Source of the DNA: Paracoccaceae bacterium
GTDB lineage: Bacteria; Pseudomonadota; Alphaproteobacteria; Rhodobacterales; Rhodobacteraceae
Reading direction: 5' to 3'
DNA: 64,000 nucleotides
Assembly: GCA_017854585.1 (NCBI GenBank)
Contig: JAFMHK010000012.1
Span: forward strand, 1 to 64,000
Part shown: positions 43,576-53,477 of the stretch, piece after piece
Layout: each line of letters begins with the position of its first letter
Position numbering within the stretch: position 1 is the first letter of the stretch
Made by a program: the position numbers and the translations under genes
The notes under the pieces: model-generated
Told to the model about the DNA's origin: nothing
What the model saw: the letters and a program-made list of their open reading frames with translations, nothing else
Databases searched by the model: none

Positions 43576-44277
43576 TTAAGGTGCGCTCATAATGCCGCGG
43601 ACTTCGACGTTGTCGACGGCCCATGACTCGTCCTGAACGCTCTGATTCAGCGTTGATCCGTAGCCGATTGAAATCTGCTGATTGGGATCTTGTACATCGA
43701 TCGAAACGCTGAAGCTTTGGTCTGGCCAATCAGCATCGTAACCCTGATTTCCACGCGGGGCGATGGGGTCAACTGAGATGCTGATGTTCGGATTGCTCGA
43801 CACCCACTGATCAACGACCCCGTCCACGCTGTAGCGAAAGCTCAATGAGGTGACAGGTTCGTCATCGATGAAGACGATGAAGTCTTCTCCGTCCCAGCTA
43901 TCGATTGCATGCAGGTCAAAAGAAACCCGTGCGACTTCAGCATTGCCGGGGATGTCGAATACGTTGCGTACTGTCTGTTCACCATCAGTTCCGCCGAACG
44001 GGCCCAGGATCGCGCCATACCATGGCTCACTGTCGTCAGTGGCGCCATTTGCCCATCCGTTGAACGCACCGGCGAAGTCCTCATTATAGAGAATGCTCTC
44101 GAAGGCGTTCATGATCTCCATGTCGAGGGAGAGCGCGATGTCGGACGACAGCGCCTCCAATCCGGCACTGACCACGAGAGTCGACGCCAATCCAAGCACG
44201 GCAACCGTACCAGTCAGGACGGTCCAATCGACCGTAACTGCGCCTGCTTCTGACGTGATGAAGTTCATCGGATTCAA
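43576..44277 (-). CDS. Pilin-like protein with beta-sandwich-type domain, paralogue A
   Basis: A 233-residue protein beginning with a short leader, then SEAGAVTVDWTVLTGTVAVLGLASTLVV, the Flp/prepilin-like N-terminus seen in Rhodobacterales (cleavage expected after Gly, Asp replacing the usual Glu at +5). The remaining 180 residues form a domain with the common SFDLHAIDSWDGE motif, which I associate with extracellular beta-sandwich domains. A TTG at 44277 has GAGG five nt upstream; the ATG at 44268 is further from it. The C-terminal size is far above a normal Flp pilin. Its close paralogue is 42717-43424. Confidence 0.65.
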   Translation of the reverse strand: MNPMNFITSEAGAVTVDWTVLTGTVAVLGLASTLVVSAGLEALSSDIALSLDMEIMNAFESILYNEDFAGAFNGWANGATDDSEPWYGAILGPFGGTDGEQTVRNVFDIPGNAEVARVSFDLHAIDSWDGEDFIVFIDDEPVTSLSFRYSVDGVVDQWVSSNPNISISVDPIAPRGNQGYDADWPDQSFSVSIDVQDPNQQISIGYGSTLNQSVQDESWAVDNVEVRGIMSAP

Positions 44278-44353
44278 TCAAACCTCAAAAGGGACCCCCA
44301 ACATTCAAATGCAAGACAACTGTGTCTAGAAAACGAATTATTCTGACCGTTTC

Positions 44354-45475
44354 TCAGTCAGGGTTGCCGATTTTGCCACGATTTTGCCCGATTTCACCTC
44401 CGACCTGACCGCGGTGCAGCATGATATGATCCAGCAAAACGCAGGCCATCATGGCTTCACCTACGGGCACGGCACGAATGCCCACGCAGGGATCGTGTCG
44501 CCCTTTGGTAATGATCTCGGTCTGCTCGCCTGACTTGGTTATCGTCTTTCGCGGCGTGAGAATCGACGATGTCGGCTTGACCGCAAAGCGCACAACGATG
44601 TCCTGACCGGTCGAGATCCCTCCCAGAATTCCACCGGCGTGGTTCGAGGTATAGAGGGGTCCATCGTTCCCCATCATGATCTCGTCTGCATTCGCACTGC
44701 CGGTCAGGCTTGCTGCGGCCATTCCGTCGCCGATTTCAACGCCTTTTACCGCGTTGATCGACATCATCGCAGCGGCCAAGTCTGTATCCAGTTTGCCATA
44801 GATCGGCGCGCCCAGTCCTGCGGGTGCATTGCGCGCGGTGACTTCGATAACGGCGCCGACGCTGTCGCCAGCTTTTCGCAGGGCGTCGAGATAATCAGCC
44901 CATTGCGTCGCAGCCTGCGCGTCGGGGGTCCAGAACGGGTTGGCCGCGATCTGATCCCAATCAAAACGTGCCCGCTCAATCGCATGCGGGCCCATTTGCA
45001 CCATGTAGCCGGTAATCGTCAGCCCGGGAACAAGTTGCGCCAAGGCCGACCGCGCGATGCCCCCAGCGGCGACCCGCGCCGCAGTTTCCCGTGCACTGGA
45101 TCTGCCGCCACCACGAGGGTCGCGAATGCCATATTTCTGCCAATAGGTAATATCCGCGTGACCCGGCCGGAATTTTTCGGCGATGTCGCCATAGTCTTTT
45201 GACCGCTGATCCGTATTGCGGATCATCAGTTGGATGGGGGTCCCGGTGGACAGTCCTTCATACACGCCAGACAGGATTTCGACCTCGTCAGCCTCGCGCC
45301 GTTGAGTGGTGTATTTGTTCTGTCCCGGTTTGCGCAGATCAAGCCAATGCTGAATATCGGACGCGTCCACCCGAACGCCCGGCGGACACCCGTCCACGGT
45401 CGCGCCAAGGGCAGGACCATGGCTTTCGCCCCATGTAGTGACGCGGAACAGATGCCCAAAGCTGTTGGTCGACAT
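44354..45475 (-). CDS. aroC: Chorismate synthase
   Basis: The 373-residue enzyme makes chorismate from EPSP, with FMN as cofactor. It starts [24 protein letters not shown], and has the [37 protein letters not shown] and [12 protein letters not shown] signatures of AroC. Full length and intact. The 76 bp before the next gene and the 144 bp before the thi riboswitch contain no other gene. Confidence 0.97.
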   Translation of the reverse strand: MSTNSFGHLFRVTTWGESHGPALGATVDGCPPGVRVDASDIQHWLDLRKPGQNKYTTQRREADEVEILSGVYEGLSTGTPIQLMIRNTDQRSKDYGDIAEKFRPGHADITYWQKYGIRDPRGGGRSSARETAARVAAGGIARSALAQLVPGLTITGYMVQMGPHAIERARFDWDQIAANPFWTPDAQAATQWADYLDALRKAGDSVGAVIEVTARNAPAGLGAPIYGKLDTDLAAAMMSINAVKGVEIGDGMAAASLTGSANADEIMMGNDGPLYTSNHAGGILGGISTGQDIVVRFAVKPTSSILTPRKTITKSGEQTEIITKGRHDPCVGIRAVPVGEAMMACVLLDHIMLHRGQVGGEIGQNRGKIGNPD

Positions 45476-45618
45476 GGCGAAGCCCCTCTCGTTTGCGTGC
45501 CGGATTAGCCGGATGGCCCGGGATTGCCAAGCTCCATTGCCGTTTTGAAAAGTAGTTTAACGTTGAACCAGTTTCGAATCTCCTTGCGGGGGGCGGTTCG
45601 GCACCGTAATCATCAAGG

Positions 45619-45703
45619 CACCTCGGGGTGACCAATCGGTCTGAGATGCAGTGCAGCAAACCCGTTGAACCTGAACCGGTTAGGACCGGCGGAGGGAAGG
45701 TTT
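45619..45703 (+). ncRNA. TPP (thi-box) riboswitch
   Basis: The sequence has the core of the TPP aptamer in order: CTCGGGGTG (45622-45630), TCTGAGATG, then ACCCGTTGAACCTGAACCGG at 45660-45679 and TTAGGACCGGCGGAGGGAA (45680-45698). Only small departures from consensus are seen (TTAGGACC for TTAGTACC). It lies about 55 bp before the thiB ATG and should repress the thiamine transporter operon when thiamine pyrophosphate is abundant. Confidence 0.93.
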
Positions 45704-45757
45704 CGGGACTGATCATGACCCCCGGCTTCACTTCGCCCGTCGCATGGAGGAGTGAAA

Positions 45758-46747
45758 ATGAACCAAACATCCATCATTGCAGCGGGTATGACATTCATGG
45801 CTGGCGCGGCTTTTGCCGATTTGCCTGTATTGAGCGTCTATACCTATGACAGTTTTACATCTGACTGGGGGCCCGGCCCGGCCATTGAGGCGGCTTTCGA
45901 ACAGACCTGCGAATGCGACCTGCAATTTGTCGGTGCAGGCGATGGCGCAGCCCTGTTGGCGCGCATCCGATTGGAGGGACAGCGTTCGGATGCCGACGTT
46001 GTTCTGGGGCTTGATACGAACCTGACCGCTGCGGCCGTCGATACCGGACTGTTCGTTCCACATGGTCTGGAGACCCCGGGATTGACGCTGCCGATTGCTT
46101 GGGATGACGAGGTCTTCCTTCCCTTTGACTGGGGCTATTTCGCATTTGTTCATAATGCGGATATGGAAAATGTCCCCCGTAGTTTTGTTGAACTGGCCGA
46201 AAGTGATGCGAGGATCATCATTCAGGATCCGCGCAGTTCAACACCCGGTTTGGGGCTGCTGATGTGGATCGAGGCAGCCTATGGGCAGGGCGCACCTGCC
46301 ATCTGGGAAGGGCTTGCGGACAACATCGTGACCGTGACACCCGGCTGGTCCGAAGCGTATGGCCTGTTTCTTGAGGGCGAGGCCGATATGGTTCTTTCCT
46401 ATACCACGTCACCTGCCTACCACCTGATCGCTGAAGAAGATGCAAGTAAGGCCGCAGCTCCGTTCACGGAGGGGCACTACCTGCAGGTCGAGGTTGCAGG
46501 CATCCTTGGCAGCTCGGATCAGCCTGACTTGGCGCAAGACTTCTTGCGTTTCATGCTGACGCCCGACTTCCAGCAGGTGATCCCGACGACCAACTGGATG
46601 TATCCGGCCGCATTGCCCGCCGAGATGCTTCCCTCGGGATTTGAGACACTGATTGAGCCAGACACCGCGCTGCTGTTGTCACCGCAAGATGCAGCCAGAT
46701 TGCGTGACGAGGCATTGGCCGCATGGCAATCCGCGCTCAGCCGCTAA
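45758..46747 (+). CDS. thiB: Thiamine ABC transporter substrate-binding protein
   Basis: A 329-residue periplasmic protein from the ATG at 45758 (GGAGG seven nt upstream) with signal peptide MNQTSIIAAGMTFMAGAAFA. The mature N-terminus LPVLSVYTYDSFTSDWGPGP, then ECDLQFVGAGDGAALLARIRLEG and DVVLGLDTNL are ThiB signatures. It delivers thiamine and its phosphates to ThiP. The upstream TPP riboswitch supports the specificity. The 3' end overlaps thiP by 25 nt. Confidence 0.95.
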   Translation: MNQTSIIAAGMTFMAGAAFADLPVLSVYTYDSFTSDWGPGPAIEAAFEQTCECDLQFVGAGDGAALLARIRLEGQRSDADVVLGLDTNLTAAAVDTGLFVPHGLETPGLTLPIAWDDEVFLPFDWGYFAFVHNADMENVPRSFVELAESDARIIIQDPRSSTPGLGLLMWIEAAYGQGAPAIWEGLADNIVTVTPGWSEAYGLFLEGEADMVLSYTTSPAYHLIAEEDASKAAAPFTEGHYLQVEVAGILGSSDQPDLAQDFLRFMLTPDFQQVIPTTNWMYPAALPAEMLPSGFETLIEPDTALLLSPQDAARLRDEALAAWQSALSR

Positions 46748-48285
46748 CCCTGCTTCAGTGGACAGGCGCGGTCATGGCCGCGCTTGTCTTTCTGGCGATC
46801 ACAGCGCCGCTGGCGGCGGTGGCGTGGCGAGCTGAGGAGACTTCGGTCCTTGGGGCAGCAGATTGGTCGGCTATCCGATTTACGGTTTCGCAGGCGGCCA
46901 TTTCGGCGTTTCTGAGCGTTGTATTGGCGATACCCGTGGCGCGCGCGCTTGCGCGTCAACGGTTCGCCGGCCGGGGCCTCGTGGTTGCCTTGATGGGTGC
47001 GCCCTTCTTGCTGCCAGTCATCGTGGCGATACTGGGCCTGTTGGCGGTGTTTGGCCGCAATGGCTGGGTGAACGCCGGTCTCGGTTTGCTGGGCCTGCCG
47101 CCACTTGAAATCTACGGCATGCATGGTGTTGTTCTGGCGCATGTGTTCTTCAACCTTCCGCTTGCTGTTCGATTATTGCTTCAAGGATGGATGTCCATCC
47201 CGTCCGAGCGGTTTCGCCTTGCCGTGGCCCTTGGGTTTTCGAATGCCAACATGCGGCAGCATTTCGAATGGCCTTTGCTGCGGATGATGGTGCCGGGTGT
47301 TTTTCTGGTCATTTTCCTTATTTGCAGCACCAGCTTTGCCGTGGCGCTTACCCTTGGTGGTGGGCCGCGCGCCACAACTGTTGAACTGGCCATCTATCAG
47401 GCGTTTCGGTTTGATTTCGATCTTGGGCGCGCTGCGTTGCTGGGCTTGGTTCAGGTCGCGATCTGCGCCTTTGCGGCAGTCGCCGTTCTTGGCGTGGCGG
47501 TTCCGCAGGTTCTTGGTGCGGGGTTGGATCGCGCGCCAGTGATGTGGCCGGAGGCACACCGGCACAGGTTCATTGATGGCGCTGCGGTGCTGTCGGCCGC
47601 GTTGTTCCTGATGATGCCAATGATCGCCCTTGGATTGCGCGGTGTTCCTGCGCTGCCGACCCTTCCAGCCGTGGCTTGGGAAGCGGCGGGGCGATCCGTT
47701 GTCTTGTCGTTCGCTACGGCAGTGGTCGCGGTCGCCATGGCGCTCCCCCTGGCGGCGTTGATTGCGAGGGGCCGCGCGCGCAGCATCCTTGAACTTGTTG
47801 GCTCGCTTTCGATTGCCGTATCGCCTTTGGTTGTTGGGACTGGCTTGTTCTTGTTGTTGTTTCCAGTCGTAAATCCCACTTTGCTGGCCATTCCCGTAAC
47901 GGGGTTGGTAAATGCATTGGCGGCATTGCCATTTCTTCTGCGCGCGCTTGTGCCTGCAATTACTGAGGCCGAGTTGACCCAAGGCCGACTGGCCACCGCC
48001 TTGGGGATGCGGGGCTGGCCACGGTTCCGTATCGCGATCTTGCCGCGATTGCGCCGCCCGTTGGGGTTTGGGGCGGGCTTGGCAGCCGCCCTGTCGATGG
48101 GAGATCTGGGGGTGATCGCATTATTTTCGGCACCGTCCCAAGGCACCTTGCCGTTGGAGATGTATCGCCTGATGGGAGCCTACCGAACTGATGACGCACA
48201 AGGCGCCGCCCTGCTATTGCTCTTGCTGAGCCTTGGCATCTTCTGGCTGTTTGACCGTGGGGGGCGTTTGCATGCTGCAACTTGA
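46723..48285 (+). CDS. thiP: Thiamine ABC transporter permease
   Basis: A 520-residue inner-membrane protein with about 12 hydrophobic segments and two binding-protein-dependent permease modules; the EAA-type loops are visible as LAVALGFSNANMRQHFEWPLL and RLATALGMRGWPRFRIAILPRL. It starts inside the last codons of thiB and overlaps thiQ by 14 nt, so the three genes are translationally coupled. The double-length permease is the normal ThiP form. Confidence 0.94.
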   Translation: MAIRAQPLTLLQWTGAVMAALVFLAITAPLAAVAWRAEETSVLGAADWSAIRFTVSQAAISAFLSVVLAIPVARALARQRFAGRGLVVALMGAPFLLPVIVAILGLLAVFGRNGWVNAGLGLLGLPPLEIYGMHGVVLAHVFFNLPLAVRLLLQGWMSIPSERFRLAVALGFSNANMRQHFEWPLLRMMVPGVFLVIFLICSTSFAVALTLGGGPRATTVELAIYQAFRFDFDLGRAALLGLVQVAICAFAAVAVLGVAVPQVLGAGLDRAPVMWPEAHRHRFIDGAAVLSAALFLMMPMIALGLRGVPALPTLPAVAWEAAGRSVVLSFATAVVAVAMALPLAALIARGRARSILELVGSLSIAVSPLVVGTGLFLLLFPVVNPTLLAIPVTGLVNALAALPFLLRALVPAITEAELTQGRLATALGMRGWPRFRIAILPRLRRPLGFGAGLAAALSMGDLGVIALFSAPSQGTLPLEMYRLMGAYRTDDAQGAALLLLLLSLGIFWLFDRGGRLHAAT

Positions 48286-48961
48286 TCAAGTGATGGTCCG
48301 GCAGGGCGAATTCGTCCTCAAGATCGATCTTGATGTCGCGGCTGGTGGGCGGCTGGCGATAATGGGTGCCTCGGGCAGCGGAAAAAGCACCTTGCTGAAC
48401 CTCATTGCAGGGTTCGTGATGCCGGATGCGGGGCGGGTCTTGATCAATGGGGTGGACGTCCGCGAGACGCCCATCGCAGAACGTCCGGTCAGTGTCTTGT
48501 TCCAAGATGGAAACCTGTTTCCACACCTTTCGATCTATCAAAACGTTGCGTTGGGTATTCGCCCCGATCTGCGACTTGCCCCCGATCAACGTGTGCAGGT
48601 GGAGGAGAGCCTTGAAAAGGTCGGGCTTGGGGGGATGGGCCAACGTAAGCCTGCCGACCTGTCTGGCGGTCAGCAGAGCCGGGCCGCGATTGCGCGCATC
48701 TTGCTGCGGGACAAGCCTTTGCTGCTATTGGATGAACCTTTCGCCGCACTTGATCCCGGCTTGCGGCAAGAGATGTTGGTGCTGTTGAACGCGCTTTGTG
48801 TGGAGAAGGGCCTGACGCTGCTGATGGTTAGCCATGACATGCGCGATGCGAGGCAGTTATGTGACCAGTTATGTTTGCTCAGCGATGGTATTGTGGCGCT
48901 GAGCGGCGATATGGCTACGCTCTTGCACGATCCCCCCGCAATTCTGGCCCCTTGGCTTTAG
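48272..48961 (+). CDS. thiQ: Thiamine ABC transporter ATP-binding protein
   Basis: The 229-residue ATPase has Walker A GASGSGKST near residues 31-39, signature LSGGQQSRAAIAR, Walker B LLLLDEPFAALD and the switch His in MVSHDM. The start at ATG 48272 has a GGGGGG ribosome site and lies in the thiP end. It powers thiamine uptake. The operon ends at a bidirectional terminator. Confidence 0.94.
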   Translation: MLQLDQVMVRQGEFVLKIDLDVAAGGRLAIMGASGSGKSTLLNLIAGFVMPDAGRVLINGVDVRETPIAERPVSVLFQDGNLFPHLSIYQNVALGIRPDLRLAPDQRVQVEESLEKVGLGGMGQRKPADLSGGQQSRAAIARILLRDKPLLLLDEPFAALDPGLRQEMLVLLNALCVEKGLTLLMVSHDMRDARQLCDQLCLLSDGIVALSGDMATLLHDPPAILAPWL

Positions 48962-48967
48962 ACAAAC

Positions 48968-48995
48968 AAAAACGCGCCCCGAAGGGCGCGTTTTT
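48968..48995. terminator. Bidirectional intrinsic terminator between thiQ and petC
   Basis: AAAAACGCGCCC (48968-48979) pairs with GGGCGCGTTTTT (48984-48995) around a CGAA loop. Both strands end in a T-run, so it can stop both thiBPQ and petABC transcripts. Confidence 0.92.
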
Positions 48996-49016
48996 ATTTC
49001 GTCTGGGGCGCGAGCC

Positions 49017-49886
49017 TTACTTGCTCGGCACGCCTTTGCTGCGTGCCTTGATGGGCATCCACAGCCGCTTGTTCGTCAGGTAAAGCAAGACAGCCAAGAT
49101 CGAGAGCATGATGATCGCGGTAAAGCCCATCTGCTTGCGGGCCATCAACTTTGGCTCGGCGGTCCACGTCAGAAATGCCGATACATCCAAGGCAACGCTT
49201 TCCACATCGTCAGGTGCGCCATCTTGATAGACGAGCTGACCGCCTTCGGGCCACAGGGGCGGCGCCATGCCGATCCAGGATCCCGCAACAGTGCGGTGAC
49301 CGTGATCATCAAGGCAGCTGTCGGGGTATCCGCCAGCTTCGAAGACGGCATTGTAGTAGCCATCGAAGCCGTCGGGTGCGCATGCGGGCGGATCTTCATA
49401 GCCCGCCAACAACGACGCGACATATTCCGGCCCTCCGACCCCGTTGATCAGCGGGTTGATCGCCAGACCATATGGCCCGAAAAAGCCAGCCCGCGCCTTG
49501 GTCATCAGGCTCAGGTCAGGCGCTGTTTCCAGTTGCGACATCGGGAAGTTGTCGTTCGGCGTGGCAGCACGCCAATCTTGCAGGTCTGTATCGTATACTT
49601 CGATAAAGTTCTGCTCGATGTAGGCGCGAACCTGATCTTCAGGCAGGCCGGGGCCGCCTTCATCGCCAAGCGTCCGGATCGGGACATAACGCAGGCCATG
49701 ACAGGCCGCGCAAACCTCGGTGTATACTTGAAGACCGCGTTGGAGCTGGTTCTGATCAAAGGCACCGAAGGGTCCTTCGAACGAAAAGCTGTAGTTGGTC
49801 ACGTGGGGTTCGCTGCCGGCGGCCAAGGCGACCCCACCCGTCACGGTGAGGGCCAATGCCGAAGTAATGGCAAGTTTACGGATCAT
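49017..49886 (-). CDS. petC: Cytochrome c1 (bc1 complex)
   Basis: From the ATG at 49886 the protein has 289 residues with signal peptide [22 protein letters not shown], the c-type heme site [12 protein letters not shown] near residues 55-66, a large periplasmic domain and a C-terminal membrane anchor ([19 protein letters not shown]). The heme Met ligand is probably in the [11 protein letters not shown] or later region. An ATG three codons earlier (49895) is also possible. It is the last gene of petABC. Confidence 0.95.
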   Translation of the reverse strand: MIRKLAITSALALTVTGGVALAAGSEPHVTNYSFSFEGPFGAFDQNQLQRGLQVYTEVCAACHGLRYVPIRTLGDEGGPGLPEDQVRAYIEQNFIEVYDTDLQDWRAATPNDNFPMSQLETAPDLSLMTKARAGFFGPYGLAINPLINGVGGPEYVASLLAGYEDPPACAPDGFDGYYNAVFEAGGYPDSCLDDHGHRTVAGSWIGMAPPLWPEGGQLVYQDGAPDDVESVALDVSAFLTWTAEPKLMARKQMGFTAIIMLSILAVLLYLTNKRLWMPIKARSKGVPSK

Positions 49887-49906
49887 TTGAGCCATGTCCT
49901 TTTCTA

Positions 49907-51262
49907 TCACTCGGCCGGTGTCGGAGCCGCAGCGGTAGTGCCGCCGGACGAACCCGAGTCTTTGCCGTAGTGGTCGTTGAAGTCTTCCTCGATCGTCTGC
50001 GGTTGCGGCAGCGGCTTTTCGATGACGCCAAGCAGCGGCAGGATCACAAGGAAATAGGCGAACCAGTAGGCGGACCCGATCAGGGAGATATAGGGGTAAA
50101 TCCCTTCCGCAGGACGCGCGCCAACCCACATCAACACGAAGAAGTTGAAGATGAAGAGCCAGAACCAAACCTTGAACATCGGGCGGTATCGCCCTGAGCG
50201 CACCGAAGACGTATCAAGCCAAGGCACAAGAGCCATGACAACGATCGCACCGAACATCGCGATGACGCCAAAGAACTTGGCATCCACGATCCCGCCCGTC
50301 AGCCAGCTTGCCGCAATCACGACCCAGACGTCACCGTCGAAGGCACGCAAGACTGCGTAGAACGGCAAGAAATACCATTCCGGAACAATGTGCGCGGGCG
50401 TCGCCAGCGGGTTTGCCTCGATGTAGTTGTCGGGGTGGCCCATGAAGTTGGGAATGAAACCGACGATGGCAAAGAACACCACGAGGATCACGGCCAGCGC
50501 GAACAAGTCCTTGATCACGAAGTAGGGCCAGAATGGCAGGGTGTCCGCCTCGGCTTCCTTCTTCGACGTGCGGCGCACTTCAACACCGGTCGGGTTATTG
50601 TTGCCGGTCGTGTGGAACGCCCACACGTGCACAATGACAAGACCGAGGATCACAAATGGCAGCAGGTAGTGCAGGCTGAGGAAACGGTTCAGCGTGGCGT
50701 TATCCACTGCCGGCCCGCCAAGAAGCCACGTCTGAATGCCTTCACCGATGAACGGGATCGCACCGAACAGGCCGGTGATGACCGTGGCCCCCCAGAAAGA
50801 CATCTGACCCCAAGGCAGAACGTAGCCCATGAAGGCGGTGCCCATCATCAGCACATAAATCAGGATGCCGATGATCCACGTGATTTCGCGTGGAGCCTTG
50901 TAGGAACCGTAGTACAGACCGCGGAAGATGTGCATGTAGACGGCGATGAAGAACAGTGACGCGCCGTTTTGGTGGATATAGCGAAGCGCCCAACCGCCGT
51001 TCACGTTGCGCATGATATGCTCGATCGAGGCGAAGGCCATGTCGACGTGCGGTGTATAGTGCATCACAAGCACGATGCCGGTGATGATCTGCATCATGAG
51101 GCAGAACACCAGTACGATGCCCCAAATCCACATCCAGTTAAGGTTCTTGGGAGTCGGGATCATCAAGGTGTCGTACATCAGCCCGACGATGGGCAGACGG
51201 CTGTGCAGCCACTTTTCGCCGCCTGATTTCGGTTCATAATGGTCGTGGGGAATTCCGGACAT
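49907..51262 (-). CDS. petB: Cytochrome b (bc1 complex)
   Basis: The 451-residue membrane subunit of ubiquinol:cytochrome c oxidoreductase with eight predicted membrane helices. The b-heme His pairs appear in the segments [12 protein letters not shown] and HTTGNNNP-adjacent VIVHVWAFH, and the PEWY motif ([16 protein letters not shown]) marks the quinol site. It has a slightly longer C-terminal tail (Gly/Ser/Ala-rich, TEEDFN... GSSGGTT) than mitochondrial forms, as usual in this order. It lies 15 bp after petA and 20 bp before petC. Confidence 0.96.
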   Translation of the reverse strand: MSGIPHDHYEPKSGGEKWLHSRLPIVGLMYDTLMIPTPKNLNWMWIWGIVLVFCLMMQIITGIVLVMHYTPHVDMAFASIEHIMRNVNGGWALRYIHQNGASLFFIAVYMHIFRGLYYGSYKAPREITWIIGILIYVLMMGTAFMGYVLPWGQMSFWGATVITGLFGAIPFIGEGIQTWLLGGPAVDNATLNRFLSLHYLLPFVILGLVIVHVWAFHTTGNNNPTGVEVRRTSKKEAEADTLPFWPYFVIKDLFALAVILVVFFAIVGFIPNFMGHPDNYIEANPLATPAHIVPEWYFLPFYAVLRAFDGDVWVVIAASWLTGGIVDAKFFGVIAMFGAIVVMALVPWLDTSSVRSGRYRPMFKVWFWLFIFNFFVLMWVGARPAEGIYPYISLIGSAYWFAYFLVILPLLGVIEKPLPQPQTIEEDFNDHYGKDSGSSGGTTAAAPTPAE

Positions 51263-51277
51263 GGTCGTTTCCTTCCG

Positions 51278-51856
51278 TTAACCGAGCAGGATCGTGGATT
51301 CGTCCACGAACGCAGCAGTTGGGATGTGAAGGTTTTCTGGAGCGGGCCCCCGGCGGATACGGCCGGCGGTATCATAGTGTGAGCCGTGGCAGGGGCAGAA
51401 CCAGCCACCAAAATCACCGGCTCCGTCGCCCAACGGCACACAGCCAAGGTGGGTACAGACACCCTGCATGACCAACCATTCTTCGGTGTTTTCGCCATCG
51501 GCACCCGCAAGTGTGCGGTTGATGTCGGTGGCGGGCTGATCACCATCAAGATTGGGGTTCCGCGCGATCGGATCCACCAGATCCTCGACTGCAACGGCGC
51601 GGGCCGCTTCAATCTCATCTGCGGTGCGGCGGCGCACGAAGATAGGCTTGCCAAGGAACAACACGGTTAGTTGCGTTCCCTCCATGACGCCCGAAACGTC
51701 GACCCGCAATTGCGAGGCTGCCTGAACATCGGCGGATGGGTTCATTTGGTTGACCAGTGGCCATACGGCGGCCCCTACGGTCACTGCACCCACACCACCT
51801 GTTGCATAGTACAGGAAGTCCCGGCGCGTACTGGAATTGTCTTCTGCGTGTGACAC
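51278..51856 (-). CDS. petA: Rieske iron-sulfur protein (bc1 complex)
   Basis: The GTG at 51856 (GGGAGA upstream) gives 192 residues with a Tat-type signal and anchor ([23 protein letters not shown]). The 2Fe-2S ligands are Cys134/His136 in CTHLGC and Cys154/His157 in CPCHGSHYD. It accepts electrons from quinol and passes them to cytochrome c1. It begins the petABC operon; a perfect palindrome lies 20 nt upstream. Confidence 0.95.
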   Translation of the reverse strand: MSHAEDNSSTRRDFLYYATGGVGAVTVGAAVWPLVNQMNPSADVQAASQLRVDVSGVMEGTQLTVLFLGKPIFVRRRTADEIEAARAVAVEDLVDPIARNPNLDGDQPATDINRTLAGADGENTEEWLVMQGVCTHLGCVPLGDGAGDFGGWFCPCHGSHYDTAGRIRRGPAPENLHIPTAAFVDESTILLG

Positions 51857-51875
51857 CGAACGCGTCTCCCTCTTT

Positions 51876-51896
51876 TGACCTGAGCTGTTCAGGTCA
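51876..51896. promoter_or_regulatory. Perfect 8-bp inverted repeat in the petABC leader
   Basis: TGACCTGA (51876-51883) and TCAGGTCA (51889-51896) are exact inverted arms around GCTGT, ending 20 bp before the petA GTG. It could be an operator for a dimeric regulator or a stem in the 5' end of the mRNA. The regulator is unknown. Confidence 0.4.
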
Positions 51897-52094
51897 GGAA
51901 AAACCTTTGAGGGCCACAGGATTACCCTGACGCCCAACTTGCTGTTGTTTATGGGACAGGAGTATAGGCGTCTAGCGGACAAACGCGCGCAGCAGGTCCG
52001 AAATGTCGCAGCCGCGCGAAGATTTTTCTGCATTTGGAGATGTCTGGCGGCGATTGTGCCACCAACGCGTCGCCAGATGGCCGGATTTTTTGCC

Positions 52095-52538
52095 TCACAC
52101 CAGACTTGAGGCCGCCACAAGGGAACGGGTCATCTTGCGATGCGGAATGCCTGCGTCGTCGAACTCTGGCCCTTCGACGACAAAGCCGATCCGCTCGTAA
52201 AACGGCACGGCGTAGACCTGTGAGTCGACCTGTGCTGCCTTGAAGCCTTGATCCTTGCTGGTGCGAAGCATTGCCCGCATCAGCTTGAGGCCCAAGCCCT
52301 TGCCCCGGTGCTCGGCCAGAACCGCCACGCGCCCGATCTTTGCGACATCGCCCTTGGCGATCAATCGCGCGGTCGCCGCGGGGCCATCGTTGTCCCAGCA
52401 CAGGAAATGGGTGGCGGATGCGTCCAGATCATCCCATTCGTCGGCCTCGGCGATACCTTGTTCTTCGATGAACACCGCCCTGCGGATGGCGAAACACGTT
52501 TCCCGCGCGGACGGCGTCAGTGCCGGACCTATTTTCAT
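52095..52538 (-). CDS. GNAT-family N-acetyltransferase
   Basis: From the ATG at 52538 the protein has 147 residues. It has the GNAT core: [26 protein letters not shown], then the acetyl-CoA loop [22 protein letters not shown] and VPFYERIGF near the C-terminus. The YfcO/ElaA-like start [22 protein letters not shown] is common to this subgroup. The substrate is unknown. Its ATG overlaps the GST stop codon, so the two genes are cotranslated. Confidence 0.88.
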   Translation of the reverse strand: MKIGPALTPSARETCFAIRRAVFIEEQGIAEADEWDDLDASATHFLCWDNDGPAATARLIAKGDVAKIGRVAVLAEHRGKGLGLKLMRAMLRTSKDQGFKAAQVDSQVYAVPFYERIGFVVEGPEFDDAGIPHRKMTRSLVAASSLV

Positions 52539-53146
52539 GATTTTGCCGGATCCGTTTCCTGCATCGAAGGGCGATCGGAAAATTTGCCATACCACGCCGC
52601 AAGGGAATCCCGCCCGTCGCGCCAAGGTTTGTCGCCATGACGGAAATCAAGATACCCCAAGGCGCAGGCAACCGCGATTTGACCCATGTCGAGCGGGCCG
52701 TGCAAATGGCTCATCCAGCGTGATTCGAGCGCGTCAAGCGACCGGGTCACCTTGGTCCATTGACCGTCCAACCAGGGCTTGAACCACATGTCTTCGGGGC
52801 GATGACGGATTTCGTATATATAGCCAACCGCGGCTTCCATGATGCCGTCGGCGGTTGCCTCAAGGGTCAGCGTATCCCACAAGCGCGCTTCGGGATAAAA
52901 CCCTGCCTGCGCGCGATGGTCGAGGAACCGGGTGATGACGCGACTATCATACAGCGTTGGGCCGCCATTGCGCACAAGTGCGGGGATCTTGCCCAACGGG
53001 TTCGCTGTGTTGATTGTATCATCTCCGCCAAGCGGCGATGCAGTCACCCGTTCGAATGCCACGTCGGTTATGTTGGCTTCGTGCAGCAAGACCAGCGTCT
53101 TGCGAACAAACGGTGAGGCGGGGGAGCCAAGGATTTGCATGGTCAT
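52535..53146 (-). CDS. Glutathione S-transferase-like protein
   Basis: The 203-residue protein starts MTMQILGSPASPFVRKTLVLLHE, a GST thioredoxin-fold with the conserved Ser or Cys-equivalent position occupied by Ser (SPF), the cis-Pro region GKIPALV and the DSRVITRFLD glutathione-binding segment, followed by an all-helical domain. Detoxifying or thiol-related activity is expected. It overlaps the GNAT gene by 4 bp and follows a small DUF gene. Confidence 0.88.
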   Translation of the reverse strand: MTMQILGSPASPFVRKTLVLLHEANITDVAFERVTASPLGGDDTINTANPLGKIPALVRNGGPTLYDSRVITRFLDHRAQAGFYPEARLWDTLTLEATADGIMEAAVGYIYEIRHRPEDMWFKPWLDGQWTKVTRSLDALESRWMSHLHGPLDMGQIAVACALGYLDFRHGDKPWRDGRDSLAAWYGKFSDRPSMQETDPAKS

Positions 53147-53153
53147 GTCAGGT

Positions 53154-53432
53154 TCAGATCCGTGTGAGACGCAGGCGCGCGAGGGCCGCCGCATCCAGTT
53201 TCAGGCCCGGCCCGCCCCGGAAAAATCGATAGCTCCAAGACCATCGACCACTTGCATTGACCTGATTTTCGGAATTCCGCAAGCGTAGCCCCATTGGCAG
53301 ATCATCAAGCACCTGCTCGGCGCGTGGATCGCGCCGGCCCTGGCGCAGCATTCGGGTTGCAGCATAGGTGGCAAGCGCCATGCCGCCGTATCGCAGGGCA
53401 ATCCCTGCCACCGGCGCAAACTGAATAGCCAT
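53154..53432 (-). CDS. Small conserved hypothetical protein
   Basis: From the ATG at 53432 (GGAGG seven nt upstream) the protein has 92 residues. The N-terminus MAIQFAPVAGIALRYGGMALATYAATRMLRQGRRDPRAEQVLDDLPMGL has a hydrophobic segment that may be membrane-associated, followed by a basic, Arg-rich region and SWSYRFFRGGPGLKLD. I recognise no family. It precedes the GST gene by 7 bp on the same strand. Confidence 0.7.
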   Translation of the reverse strand: MAIQFAPVAGIALRYGGMALATYAATRMLRQGRRDPRAEQVLDDLPMGLRLRNSENQVNASGRWSWSYRFFRGGPGLKLDAAALARLRLTRI

Positions 53433-53477
53433 GTCGAACCTCCGCAGCATGTGATGGGTGTATATCTAGGTGAGCGG

